Shown piece after piece: positions 39,854-40,051 of a stretch of 40,051 nt of DNA (the stretch's first letter is position 1; each line of letters begins with the position of its first letter). The notes beneath the pieces were generated by a model. It was not told the origin of the DNA and did no database searches. It saw only the letters and a program-made list of their open reading frames with translations. Location: the NCBI GenBank assembly GCA_017382915.1, contig JAFNZJ010000134.1:1-40051 (forward strand), given 5' to 3'. A program made the position numbers and the translations under genes. This DNA comes from Clostridia bacterium (lineage in GTDB: Bacteria; Bacillota; Clostridia; Oscillospirales; Acutalibacteraceae).

Positions 39854-40051
39854 GGGTCAACCTAATAGGTTGACACCCGATAGGGAAGTATTTCTGTAAA
39901 ACAGGAGGAATTTGCCGCACAAATTCCCTGCTTGTTAAGGAAAAAGACAAAACCACCCGAAGAAGAACGAAAAATTCTTTTTCGGGTGGTATCTTTTTTT
40001 GTGAAGTTTCAAACCTATGGTTTGAAGTGAAGTTGTAATAAATTACAGTGA
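39854..40051 (+). repeat. Hairpin/9-bp-word element, copy 2 (cut by window end)
   Basis: This copy holds the same series of parts as the element at 7481: a CAACC/GGTTG hairpin (39854-39878), CTGT/ACAG (39894-39904), GGAATTT/AAATTCC (39907-39927) with a 7-base loop, CCTGCTTG then 9 bases then AAGACAAAAC, and a 16-bp stem (39952-39967 with 39975-39990). An array of words follows: GTGAAGTT at 40001, AGTGAAGTT at 40026 and AGTGA at the edge, separated by the palindromes TCAAACC/GGTTTGA and GTAAT/ATTAC. From the first hairpin to the main stem the two copies are about 100 bases each. The region 39745-39853 before it holds no gene. No ORF of note is seen in the element. Confidence 0.78.

Overview
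The window reads as one stretch of chromosome from an anaerobic, endospore-forming, low-GC Clostridia, probably a gut Oscillospirales/Ruminococcaceae-type organism (lineage is an inference from gene content only). The signs are the end of a spoIIIA operon, a SipL-like SPOCS/LysM spore protein, a BofC-like protein, the full HydE/HydG/HydF maturase set for [FeFe]-hydrogenase, and typical Firmicutes gene orders. No rRNA, tRNA, CRISPR array, transposase or phage gene was seen.

Layout. 1-1299: tail of the spoIIIA operon (AF partial, AG, AH). 1300-3248: an Asp23/Gls24 protein with its own sigma-A-type promoter, then nicotinate phosphoribosyltransferase. 3271-7470: promoter, a leader with a strong intrinsic terminator, a TM1266-type regulator, hydE, hydG, hydF and a terminator. 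7471-7866: an intergenic element of hairpins and 9-bp words. 7867-11765 (minus): ACT-domain protein, hom, thrB and lysC, a threonine-branch operon with a clear promoter. 11961-13520 (plus): SipL-like protein. 13519-25057 (minus): MGMT-like protein, glpK, a PASTA pseudokinase, then the conserved translation/RNA cluster rimP-nusA-ylxR-ylxQ-infB-rbfA-nrnA-truB-ribF with a promoter and leader hairpin ahead of rimP. 25096-27813 (minus): a two-component system and a YfcE-type phosphodiesterase. 27829-28855 (plus): three small unknown proteins behind a sigma-E-like promoter. The rest: SanA-like protein, PcrA helicase, orphan metal-chelate-binding lipoprotein, DUF975-like membrane protein, AzlCD amino-acid exporter, class A PBP, BofC-like protein and an M23/G5 peptidase.

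How the parts connect. Sporulation genes (spoIIIA, SipL-like, BofC-like, possibly the small-protein trio) are spread among housekeeping operons. Cell-envelope genes (two-component system, PBP, M23 peptidase) share a 17-bp direct-repeat motif close to nGTTAM-N5-TGTWAC upstream, which suggests a common OmpR-family regulator, possibly the one encoded here.

The most unusual feature is a pair of related non-coding elements, at 7481-7854 and from 39854 to the window end. Both have the same series of hairpins, with several compensatory base-pair changes between copies, followed by an array of a 9-bp word separated by short palindromes. The word is AGTGATATT in one copy and AGTGAAGTT in the other. 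Conserved G-U pairing in the main stem points to a plus-strand RNA. This is the best candidate here for an undescribed system: a structured RNA or palindromic mobile element family.
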